Shown piece by piece: positions 41,248-51,942 of a stretch of 64,000 nucleotides of DNA (the first letter of the stretch is position 1; each line of letters opens with the position of its first letter). This DNA is from Haliclystus octoradiatus (Eukaryota > Cnidaria > Staurozoa > Stauromedusae > Haliclystidae). The notes beneath the pieces are model-generated. The model saw only the letters and a list, made by a program, of their open reading frames with translations, searched no databases and was not told where the DNA came from. The position numbers were made by a program, and so were the translations under genes. The stretch lies in assembly GCA_916610825.1 (NCBI GenBank), contig OU744449.1, positions 25,553,232 to 25,617,231 of the forward strand. The letters are read 5' to 3'.

Positions 41248-41635
41248 TTTCTAAAGAAATGAAATGTAAATCAAATCAAGTCTATGAGATGTTTGTTGTT
41301 TATGTGCATTTTGATGAAAGTTATAATAATACATATCAGTACATTTCAATAAGATGAAATTGAGGTAAAAACTTCAAACAACGTTAAATTACCTTTATCG
41401 CTAAAACTGAATAATTGCCACAATGTATTTTGGTAATACAATTATACCATGTCATAATTTGAATGGAATTTAAAATGCTTTAAAGTTATGAGTGATTTGA
41501 TTTGAAATTTAAAAGGCTTTAAATTTATGATTGATTTGGATGGAAATTTAAAATGCTTTAAAGCTATGATTGATTATAAAAATCAATTGTTTTCATTATT
41601 AAAAGCTTGATAATATCAATGTTATATAATTTAAA

Positions 41636-44600
41636 TTATGGAAATAATTTTGATACAATTTCCATCGTATTCTCAGGGCTTGTGACGGTGTGACCAATCG
41701 TTTTTTCATGTTCAAAGATTTCATAATCATTACCACCCTTGAAAAAAAATTAAAAAATAACGTAGAATGAATACAAATGCGTTTATTATAAAATTAAGGT
41801 TCATGCCTCATGCCTAACCATTAAATTTAATGCATTATTTGAGAGGGGAGGTAAAAAGGAATCGAGAAAGATCGTTTTGTCAATCGCAAGATAAGTATAG
41901 TCAATCATCAACATGCGAAAACGCTCATGAGTTCATTAATCGTTAATGAACAGTTCATGAACGTAAAATTTGTAATTGCTCCTATTTCACGATGAATTTT
42001 GAAAAACTATAATCTTACTGAAATAGTACTGAATAGGATACTGAGTTGGGCAATTTTAAGGTGCATTTCAGTACTTTTTCAGTGGAATGGGAAGAGTCTA
42101 TATTTTAAATGTGTCTCATGAATCTCAATATGTTTTCAGTAGGTTGTTAGAAGCAATTCAATATATTCAAGACTCATAGCGATTTCATTGAACATTTTAA
42201 GAAAAGACCATGAAAAAGTTAATGAGAATTGGACAATTTAATGTTCATGAATTATTAGACTTTTTCACTAACTTAATGTAATAAAAACACGAAAAAGAAC
42301 ACACGTATGTTGTATATATTTATTATTTACCTTGGATGTTTTATCTCCAAAGAAATGGACAGTTTTGACATCTCTATCATTCAAGACAGTTCCCAAGCAA
42401 TAAGTTTTATCCCAACCAACTGGAAATGCATCAAAACTTATTTGACCACCGATTGAAAATTTCCAAATATTCGTGTCAAATTCTTTCTCTAATTCAGCAA
42501 CAAACTTATCTCTTATCTTTTCAACCTGTATTTATGACGAAATAAATAATCAACAAAGGTTAGTATATTACTTATCTGAAGGGTACCCCTGCGAAAAACA
42601 GTTCAGGAGTTCATGAACAGTTCACGAACAGTTCATGAATGTTAAATGGCTCCAATTTTCCTGAACTGTTAATGAACTGTTCATGAACTGTTCATGAACC
42701 CTCACAGACAGTTCATGAACATTTCACAAACAGTTCATGAAAATTTAGGGCAATTTGACGTTCATGAACTGTTTTTGCAGGAGTAGTATCTTAGTTAGTA
42801 TCTTAGTTAGCACGATGAGTATAGTATCTACAATTCTAAATCTATATGGATATATTACAGTCAAACCTGTTATAGCAGTCAATAGAGTGGTTCCCTTTCT
42901 ATGATGGTCACTCTTGCTGTGTCGAAAACAGTATTTTTTTATTGAAATAATCCTGTATATAAGGGCCACCTGGATATAGTGGTCAATTTATCTACGTCTC
43001 GTAGCTGGCTGGAGGTTTCACAGCATATCCAACATGTATGTAGGAAAAGTCAGGAGTGATTCTACTCGCTTGAAAAACATGTTCATGAACCATTTAGTTA
43101 GGAAAATAGTTTATGCAAACGTATGATGTTTCGAGCCTTTTTGTTCATGATCTACCACAGCGTCATCCGCTTAAGTAAAAATCAAATAAATGAAATTCCT
43201 GTTTATCTGTAACCTGGTTGTATGGACAGTTCATGAACAGTTGAGAATTTACCAGTTCATGAAATTATTAACTTTATTCACAGGGGCTGCATTTGCAGGG
43301 CAGGGCAATCATATCATGTTTGATATCACTGATTTTCCTTTTTTTTATTTCCATTGAACTCAAGTCATTCCACTGGTCATTATCATTAGCATCGACTGCT
43401 ACAAGCAACAGTGATATTAAAGAGGTTAATGGTTACACTACATCAAAGCATTGAGATGGAATTGCAAAGGCTACATATATAATTGGCTTACTTTATCTAA
43501 TTCAAAGAATTCATCCCTCTCTTTTTGTGAACAATTTCTTCCAGTTGGACAAACATTCAACATACCATTTCTGAACTCAACAAATGTACCTCTGAAAATA
43601 AAATTTTAGAATACAAAAAATACACCAGAACTAAAGCCAGAGGCTCTTGGTTTATCAAGATTTGTTTTCAGAGAACCATAGGCATACAATAAGTTGATTT
43701 ATATTTTAGGCCTATAACAGTTTGTATCTGTTGCGTTTTCGTCTGAATCTGACCAAGAAGATTAGAATCCCATAGTTTGGTTAAAACAAAGCTGAGCTTC
43801 TGTAGACTGCAAGGTTAAGTAGGGTTTATAAATAGCCAATTTTTGTCAACGGTTAATAAGTCAGAAAGAAAAGCTCATGAAAATGTTGATTATTTACCAA
43901 AGGCCTTATTTTATGGAAGAGTGGTTGCAAAGTCATTATGTTTTGTCAGTTCTATTCAACTTGTATTACCTTTTACAAGGTAGATCTAAGCCAGACATAT
44001 ATTTCAGACAATAATTAATGAATCTTTTGAGTTCAGCTTCTCCCAATTTCCTCGATATATTCTGCATATAAAAATAGAAATATATAAAGTAGGAATATGT
44101 GATAAATGACACTAAAACGAAATCATTCCTAGCAAATCAATTGATTAATTAAGCGTTTAATAAATTAAGGATCAATAATTAAAATAGGGATCGCTGGGAC
44201 TGCCGGTCGCAGACACATTTTGAGGACAATAAAATTAATGTAGGCACTACTATCTGCACTTGAAATGATTATTGCACATTTTTGACTCATGGTTATTCTA
44301 AATTACTGAAATGATATATATATATACTTCAATCGATGTCTTTCTCACTAGAATATAATTTTTTCTCAAGTTATAATATGATGCTTATGGGGTCGGCATG
44401 GAGGAGACAGAAAACACGCAGTTAACTTCACGTAAGAAACATAAATTCGTCGTTCTCTTCAACGATCAACAAGCAAGAGAGGGAAACCACACGCATAAAA
44501 AATACATATAACAATTACTAATCACATGATAATATGAAGCACCAATCACAATACATCACCTATTATCACACGGCATCACATGCACAAAACAATACAATCA

Positions 44601-47003
44601 TGCTAAAATAAGATACGCACCATCCTTGTCATGTTAACACCATTGCAATATGTATCAAGTCCATTTTCAGCAAAGAGAAAATGAAAATTTCGTGTAACTA
44701 AAAATAAAAAAATCTAATCAGAAAATACATCCGATCCAATATGAATTTGAAAAGTTGTGAAGTTTTTTACTTTCAGTAGGCCTACATTTTCAATACTTTC
44801 CAGAATTCATTCTAGGTTAGCCTATCCCTTGTGAAAATACGTTAATGAACAGTTCATTAACTGCATGAATTTTTAAGTAATTTCATGTTCATGAACCAGT
44901 TCATGAACCGTTTCATCACTGCAAAGATGGTTCCACTGTGTGGACCGATCTACAGCTAATGATAAGTAATTGGCGCACAGTCTCTGTATTAATCAAAACT
45001 TATGGTGACTCCATTGGTGTGCGAGGGGTACACAGCCAGGAGGATGAAAAACTGATTGAGATAGAGATCATTACTATACAAGAGCCCAACGTCTGTCGAT
45101 CATTGAAAGATAATAATTCTTACAGTCCTCTCCGCCCAGTTGTTCGTTGATCTTTTCATAATCAGAACCTCCAACGAAATAAACTTTCACTTTCTTATTG
45201 AGTTCTGTTAGAAAATCTTTCATATCTTTAGTTATAACCTATCACATAATAATAATTAAATAATCATAATAATATCCAATGTCCAAAATGCTAAAATGCA
45301 TTTAAGAGAACTCGAGTGGATCTAAATTCCGATGACCCACGAGCAATGGTGATGTAGGCCTAATCATTTTAATAATCATGTAACATAATATTTGCCAGGA
45401 GTTTAAATTGGTTGTTTGTTTAATTTCCGTTTAGTTTTTGTAGGATTTAGTTGTGATATTGTTTATGGTAACACTTCTTCCTGGTCTCAGTTGTATATCT
45501 GTGTGAAGTGTTGTAGTGACGATGTTCTGAATATGTGATGTCATGTAGTATTTTAGGTATTGTGCATGTTGTTCACGTGATTGTATTGTTTGAGTGCATG
45601 TGATACCATGTGATAATTAGTAATGTGTTGTGATTGGTGCTTCGTATTGTCATGTGATTAGTAACTGTTATATGTATTTTGAATGCCTGTTGTTTCGCTC
45701 TCTTGCTTGTTGACTGTCGCTGAAGAAAGAATAAAGTTTCTAACATGAATTTAACTGCGTGTTTTCTGTTTCCTCCATGCCGACCCCGTAAGAATCTTAC
45801 AATTGTATTTAATAATTTCCTTTTGTAAATTCAAACTTAATATATTTGTAACTTTTAAATGTTATTTATATAACTAATGATGCCATGATGATATGATATG
45901 GCAATTTATATATGCTTTTTAAGTAAGAAGAGTTTGAACGAAAATATCGAAGCCTTCTAGTCTGCTTCAAGCTGCATTCATACAATCAATGTACGTTACT
46001 AAATAAAACTTGAAAAACAATATGGCAGCGCTTGGTGTCCTTGGTGAATTGTATTAACTTTGTGACTTTCGCATTCGATATCTAATTTTACAGATGTCGC
46101 ATATTAAGAACATATAAAAGTTTGAAACATTTATTATTGTTTATTTATTATTTTAATAAGAATAATAATTTTATTTATTTCAAACTCGCATTCTACTGCA
46201 TAAACGTAAAATACAGCAGATGCTCATTTAATGAACTCAGCAAAGTGAGCAGATCATTTCTAGTAAAATAAAAATGACATCCATGATTCAAACCATATCA
46301 GGTGTTACCAAGCAACCACATTCCACTGTCAATGACATGCCATTGTCATATGTTATAATCCCAATGAAAAATAATCAATAGGAAATTTTCAGAGGAAAGG
46401 ACTTCATCAACATATTTTGATGAGAATTTAGTATAGTTTTTCTGGTTTATAAATATTTTATGCAATGGTGGATTTGTTAACTTGGAATGATTTAATATAT
46501 TATTACGCAGAACTTATCCTCAAATTCTTACTGATTTTATTGTAGCCTATGTGTTTATAGATTACTTCCAATTACATAGTAAGAATCAGACATGCCACAC
46601 CCATGAAGTCTGCAAAACCAGACAATGTTGTTTTGCGATCTATTACAGCACACAGTGCCGTCATAACAGATATACTGAAATCAGAAATACTATGGGCGTC
46701 AATGAATGTTGTATCGAAGCGTCAAACATTGAAGTAAAATTTGCTAGAATTATCTTAAAAACAGTACTAGAAAAGGAATGGCTTGAGGACAGTTGTAACT
46801 TGTGCACAGAAGTAAAACCATCCAATTTCCAGACAACGAGTTTGTTGACATGAATTGCTTTGGATAAGTGATAAATTGATAACATAGGCTACATCATTTC
46901 ACATCATCACATAACTGTTTTGATATCCTACCTTTCGTGGGGCAGTCAAAGTGCCATCAATATCAAATAGGCATACTGTAGTAATATCTTTTGTGGTCGC
47001 CAT
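41636..47003 (-). CDS. PMM2: Phosphomannomutase 2
   Basis: Converts mannose-6-phosphate to mannose-1-phosphate for GDP-mannose and N-glycosylation; cytosolic HAD-superfamily enzyme. Exons in transcript order: 47003-46932, 45238-45124, 44697-44621, 44061-43970, 43591-43492, 42525-42331, 41737-41636; 753 nt, 250 residues (human 246). HAD motif I is FDIDGTLT with nucleophile D14 and acid/base D16. The substrate-binding run [16 protein letters not shown] has R126 and R137; [17 protein letters not shown] is typical; the metal-binding end is FFGDKT (D213) and GGNDYEIF (218 onward) across the last splice. All key residues are present. One exon boundary uses a less common GTGCGT donor (after 44621). 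Invertebrates usually have one PMM serving for PMM1 and PMM2. Introns carry TTCATGAAC repeats, a pogo-like element and an inverted LTR-like pair. Confidence 0.97.
42586..42783. repeat. TTCATGAAC palindromic element, best copy
   Basis: Ends CCCCTGCGAAAAACAGTTCA and its inverse TGAACTGTTTTTGCAGGAG. The interior is built of alternating GTTCATGAAC and near-copies, so the whole can fold on itself. The most abundant family in the window; other copies are listed in the findings. In a PMM2 intron. Confidence 0.85.
42858..43023. mobile_element. TA-flanked ACAGGTGGCC MITE, inverted copy
   Basis: Starts CAGTCAAACCTGTTATAGC after TTA and ends GGAGGTTTCACAG. Same family as 28334-28512. In a PMM2 intron. 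Confidence 0.75.
44386..44605. repeat. Inverted LTR-like repeat, left arm
   Basis: GGGGTCGGCATGGAGGAGAC, CACGCAGTTAA and AGCAAGAGAG match 45575-45795 in inverse. In the PMM2 intron between exons 3 and 4. Confidence 0.6.
45575..45795. repeat. Inverted LTR-like repeat, right arm
   Basis: Contains GAATAAAGTTTCT (a poly(A) signal context), then TTTCCTCCATGCCGACCCC. The pair flanks PMM2 exons 2 and 3. Solo LTR fragments are one explanation. Confidence 0.6.
45925..46055. repeat. AATTCACCAAGCGC element, partial
   Basis: Shares ATCGAAGCCTTCTAGTCTGC and the GCGCTTGGTG...GGTGAATT end with the complete copy. In PMM2 intron 1. Confidence 0.65.
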
Positions 47004-47786
47004 ATTGTGTGTAAGTTGTAATAAAAGTCGTGCTGTGGATAACCCAGGAATAAGACAACTTGCAAAGTAAATAAATCACTCTACTTCTACTTTTGAATTG
47101 TTGTGCCACGTTTCTTTAGCCTTGTTGTGGAACTACAAACGCTTTGTTGTACTCAATAGAACCTCTTTATCGCGCTTTGTTGTAAAAACACATGGCGGTA
47201 GATTACGCAGAGATCTGTGGTTCGAGAAACCAGCACGCTGTCTTTGATAATTTGATTAGAAATTTTGCTTGATTATTAGTATACAATTATGATTGAATAG
47301 GGCTGGTTTAGTTAGCCCTACAGAATGTCGAAGTCTGTGTTCATACGAAATTTCTCCAATTATTGCTTATGATTTAGAACTTCCTAAACATTACTTTCGA
47401 GGCAATCCCATGTATTTGAGCATTGATCTTTCTTTATTTCTCAGATTTGCATTATTTGGTGAATATCACAATATAATTCAAGTTAATATTATCAAGGCAT
47501 AACAATCATAAAAATGTCTGGAAACTAAAACACTCGGACTGCTGCTTTGCACGGGAATCGAAACTTGCGATAAAATATACGTTTTGCCCGAGAGCTTGGA
47601 GAATCAAGAGACAGATACCATACATTGCAAACACAGTATGCGAGTCGCAGTCAGGACACATCACAGATTAGTACAAGATACATACACATCAAATATAACC
47701 AAATTTGGGTGTTAGCAAGCAAAGCGATGTAATTAAATGCTGGTCAACAATAATTGGTCATAACAAAATCTTGCAATAGAAATAAT
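47004..47786. other. PMM2 promoter region and spacer to RPL38
   Basis: Upstream of the PMM2 start codon and downstream of the RPL38 stop, both on the minus strand. No repeat or RNA gene recognised; a 69-codon plus-strand frame at 47293-47502 has no known motif. Confidence 0.4.
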
Positions 47787-50700
47787 TTATTTGATTTCTT
47801 TTACTTGAAGACCTGAAAATTTAAAGAAAGAAATGTCAAGATAAGATAGAGATAACAATTTCTATAGAGTAGAGTTCAACAACAAAAACGTTGTCTGCCA
47901 ATCAGAAGTCAGATATGCAGGCACGAGAGCTGAGCTCAGTCAAAAGAGAGGAAAATCCTTTGAAAAATACTAAAACAATGGGAAAACCAGATTTTTAGAT
48001 GAATTTCCTTCGTTCTCAAACCATTAGAAAACGATGAAATCAGCTACTACGAGGAACTCTCTCGTGCCTGGATATGTGTAAATCTGAACAGGAAAAACAT
48101 TTTCAACTCAAACAAATGCGAGTGAGTGTAGACCATTGTAATATTATTATTACGACGTGGTTAGCCGTCGGTAGCCAGATGCCATTTTCAAAATGATAGC
48201 CGTCGGCACTCAATTCTGTTCGAGCCTTCTAGGCAACTAAGGTAAAAATTGATTCGACGAAGATCAAATAATATTCGAATTTCAAAACCCTCAACAGATT
48301 ATTAATTATTATATTTTTCAAGCCAACTCTATGCTAGCCTGAAAGAGTCAAATCTAAGTTATAGAGACCTTTGAAATTGCAAAACTCCTCGTATTTTTCC
48401 CAACGACATCAGCTCACTTTTGAGAAGAATCGTGATGAAATTTTTGTTTATCGTGTTCAAAGTTTATCCCAGATAACAATTGTAAACAAATACTGAGTGA
48501 AGTGATAAATACATCATTGACTTCATGAGAAGAATTAGTTTAGGTGGGAAATAATCTATCGTTTGAATAATAATTACTTGATTATGATTTGCTGCACTAA
48601 CTTTCTAGAAACCCTTCGGCTTTCGCATTGTATATTAGTAAAATCAGATCAATCAAAGATTAATGATCCCTGAATAAGCATTGGTGGAGAAATAACAAAC
48701 ACTTGTGGACCATACTTGATTTGTGTATAAAATTAACGCAGAGTGAGGACATTTTACCGTGAAATATTAATTTACATTGTGAGCAGCCAAACTGAATGAG
48801 AAAATTGTGCGAGCGCCAGCTTGCAAGATACAACTCTAAATCCAACGATAATATCTTGTCGCTGTAATGTATCATTCCAAAACAGATTCCTTTTTATTTG
48901 GGAACAGCAATATTTCAAATCTTGAAGGTATTTAATCATCAAATCCAACAAAGAAACCACCTAATAATTGTGTGACTTGCAGCGTTGAAGTTTAGTGTGA
49001 TAATAAATTCTGGCACGAAGCAATAGCAAACACATGCGCAAATTGAGTGCCGGACCGCTATCATTTTGAAAATGGCGTCCGGCAACCAGACGGAACCGGA
49101 AAGCTATACACTTCGCTATTATTATTATTATTATTAATAATAACAATATATGGTGAAAGAGTCAACAATTACACATTCTTTACTGGGACTCAATTTTCAC
49201 GAATCACGCTTTTCACTGTAATATTCAGACAGTTTTTTTACTCGGTGAAATGCTTGAAACTTGAGTATTGTAACAGTAAAGAATGTGTATTTCTTGACTC
49301 ATTCACTACATATTATTATTACTATTAGCATTATTTACCGCTCTGTCAAATGAAGACATAGAGCCCTATATTATCTGCTAATAGATAACCAAAAATTTCA
49401 ATTGTTATTATTATTTTTGAAATAAGTCTGGATTCAAGCTTTGCATTTAAGGAGTTTTCAAAATCTGAAGCAATCTGCTGAATCCCCAATAGCTCGTCAA
49501 AGCAGAAACAAATGAAGTTTTGTCAGATAATGTTCCAAAATTCAGAACATTGAACAGTACATTTGTTGGGTTATACTAAATCAATCTAGTCTTACCTGGG
49601 GGTAACGATTGCCTAAGCTTCTCTGCCTTTTCTTTATCTTGAATGACAAGAGTGTACAAGTATCGGCTGCATCGCACTTTAAATTTTACTGCTTCCTTCT
49701 TCTTGCTCTTCATGATTTTGACAGCTGAAAACATAATCAAATTAAAACTCAAAACTATCTAATATAATACATACTGCATTGTCAGAATAGCATTGATCTG
49801 AAGATAATTAGTGATCTAGTTTGTAGCTACAGATTAATAAAATCAGATACTGTATCCTCAAATAATGGAAAAGATAGTGTTAGAATATGAGCTAATGGTT
49901 TATCAAATTAAATGGATTAAATAAATAAGAATGGTATTAGTTCGTAGTCAACATCAATCCTTTGACGCAACACGCTAGTTCGTTGGGACCAAAATTGAAA
50001 TGCATATTTCATTCGCTCTTAGGGTGAATCACACGCTACAACCCGGACACTGCTAATCAACAAATTTATAGCCTTGCCCCCAGGTCTGGCACAAGTAGGA
50101 ACCCAGGAATCCTAGATTCCGGAAGGTTAGAGCAAAATCAGAAGAAAATTCATATTTTTAGAACCGTTTGTCGGAGCCTGCTCACCCCTCATTGACCACG
50201 GTGAAGTGGCTATTCAACGGCAGGGTATAGAGCTTAGAAGACGAGCGTTGCGTTCCAATTCAAATCATTTAGAGCGGACAAGCATATGTAATATCGAAAG
50301 TGCTGATAATCAATATTTGCAGTCTACAAACCAAGATTTACTCATTAGCGGCTATCTTATGCTGTATTCATACTATCATTGAAAGTATGTCATACAGCAG
50401 AACATTTAGGATATGACTATAGAAGTTGATAATTAAATCAAATCTTATTAACTTACATTTCGCATCCTTTCGGCGGGCTGTAATGAGAAATTCTCTAATT
50501 TCGTGAATTTGTTTAGGCTGTTGAAAAATTTGAAAAAAATTCAGATGAAAGAAATGCTGGACAAAAAACTATATAAGGAGGTACTTGGTTTGTTGATTAC
50601 AGAAGTGAATTTCTGTTCATATCTGGTTTGGGGAATGAAACATGTAACAATTGTTAAATTATCTGGTAACACAACATAGAGCAAAAATTCATTGAATGTG

Positions 50701-51275
50701 AGTTTTTACATTTGGACTAGTAGTTCCCAAACTGTTCTGGTGCAGACCTCTAATTCAAAGCACTGTGATTGTATTTTTGATCCTTCAAGGGATTAAAGGG
50801 TCTAGTCATTTCATCGCAGTGATTGGCGTGCTGGGAACTACAGAATAATACCCATGCTGAAGAGTTTGCAGCTGAAACGTGTACTGCTGGGAGTTAAATT
50901 GTTGCTGTAATATGGCTATATTTAGTTGACGAATAATGTATAGGACACTCCCAAAAATCATCCAAAGATCAGCATGAGTGCAACTTCCCCTCAAAATATC
51001 AAACAAATATATAGTCAGAGTATCTACCAGATACTTGTTCTGCGTGCAAGATTTTAGTCACACAAAATAGACTTTGCCCCATATTCTATCATTACTTCCT
51101 TTTATGTGTTAATTCCATATATTCCCTACATATCCGTGATATTCATAAAATCTATCTGAATCAGCAATGTGGTGTAGACTAATCACGAAGATGAAGTGTT
51201 CAATAAATGCAACGATTTGGCAAAGTAGAATTGCTTTCAAATTAATAAAGAATCTTCCATTAATGTAATTACCAT
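47787..51275 (-). CDS. RPL38: 60S ribosomal protein L38 (eL38)
   Basis: Small eukaryote-specific protein of the large ribosomal subunit. Coding exons in transcript order: ATG at 51275-51273 closing a 25-nt exon (51297-51273), 50517-50457, 49724-49596, 47812-47787; 219 nt, 72 residues (human 70). The sequence is near-identical to the family: [52 protein letters not shown], ending QVKEIK. The start codon ends its exon, as is common in ribosomal protein genes. A second ATG lies in frame six codons upstream in the same small exon. AATAAA (47786-47791 complement) overlaps the TAA stop. Shares a promoter with POP7. Confidence 0.97.
48155..49098. mobile_element. ~940-bp element with inverted subterminal repeats
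   Basis: GCCATTTTCAAAATGATAGC with CGGCACTCAATT at left recurs inverted at 49040-49098. (ATT)n tracts flank both ends. In the last RPL38 intron; no transposase frame. Confidence 0.6.
49151..49308. repeat. 158-bp imperfect palindrome
   Basis: TACACATTCTTTACTG pairs with CAGTAAAGAATGTGTA, and the pairing extends outward (GTGAAAGAGTCAA with TTGACTCATTCAC) and inward (GACTCAA, CACTG). In the last RPL38 intron, next to the element ending at 49098. Confidence 0.7.
50083..50190. repeat. Family A-related MITE fragment, inverted
   Basis: Inverse orientation: GGAATCCTAGATTCCGGAAGG, AGAAGAAAATTC and a TTTGTCGGAGCCTG end. In an RPL38 intron. Confidence 0.55.
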
Positions 51276-51815
51276 GTTGACTTGCTCTCTCATTGACCTG
51301 AGAAAAAAACAGACGAAAATGTAAGACATGTGTAATGTTACTGCATTAGACTTATAGCTAGCACAGCCAATCATCCAGTACATATTGTGGCTGGAAATTA
51401 TATGAGCTCAACATTATAATTTTACATTGTGATCATAATTGTATGTTGGAATTCTTGCACAAAGTCGAAAGTACGTCAATGAAAACTATCCAGTTCTAAA
51501 TCGTATCATTAGCCGCACCGTAAATAGAAGAGTTTTTATAGAAAAATATCATGTAAAGTTAGGAATAATTGAAGAGAATATAAATATCACAAGCTTGGGA
51601 GTTGTAATGAGTGTTAAAGAGAACATATTTATTGTCAACTCTACTGAGGAATCATCCGTCAAATCAGAAAAGCGATTTACATATTTATTCGGTGAAATAT
51701 AAAGCCAGATTCTTATGTTATTAATTGTGGCAATGGCGTATGTTTTTAGTGACTTTGAAACATGATGGAAGAGATTTATCTAGATTGTTTATTAATTATT
51801 TCTCATTTTACTCAC

Positions 51816-51845
51816 CAACTGAAAGAGCGATAAACAGTAGGAAAG
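51816..51845 (-). other. RPL38: RPL38 noncoding exon 1 with TOP start (predicted)
   Basis: On the minus strand, CTTTCCTAC resembles a 5' terminal oligopyrimidine start, and about 30 bases later AGTTG/GTGAGT is a strong splice donor. Its acceptor would be the TTTTTTTCTCAG before the 25-nt start-codon exon. TOP starts are the rule for ribosomal protein mRNAs; the exact start base is inferred. Confidence 0.6.
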
Positions 51846-51942
51846 AATTGTGCTCCGACGCATGCGTCATTATGAGCCCTGGCTGCGTGCCCGCGTTTCT
51901 CAATCCAAAAGAATCAGTTCAGCGGTAATAGATTTGTTAAAC
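51846..51942. promoter_or_regulatory. Shared bidirectional promoter, RPL38/POP7
   Basis: Fewer than 100 bases separate the predicted RPL38 transcription start and the POP7 start codon. The interval contains a GC-richer patch with GACGCATGCGTC, a 12-base palindrome (51857-51868) that may be a factor site. Confidence 0.6.

Larger units (their letters stand above)
37912..41635. other. Intergenic, METRN to PMM2
   Basis: Convergent genes flank this spacer. It holds the METRN 3' end, a GAGACAAAGATGAGGC foldback (38798-38892), a complete 1.64-kb hAT-type element (38948-40585) and a 275-bp foldback element (40973-41247). Near 41460-41580 a phrase of about 50 bases (TTTAAAATGCTTTAAAG-like) is repeated three times. 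No host gene seen. Confidence 0.6.

Noticed and set aside
46551-46853. 100-codon plus-strand frame, cysteine-containing
   Set aside because: No family recognised; lies in PMM2 intron 1 without signal peptide or splice evidence.
47813-51272. snoRNA hosted in RPL38 introns
   Set aside because: I looked for C (TGATGA) and D (CTGA) boxes at proper spacing on the coding strand and found no convincing pair.
51439-51702. 87-codon plus-strand frame between RPL38 exons
   Set aside because: No recognisable motif; left out, although it is the best unexplained frame in the window.
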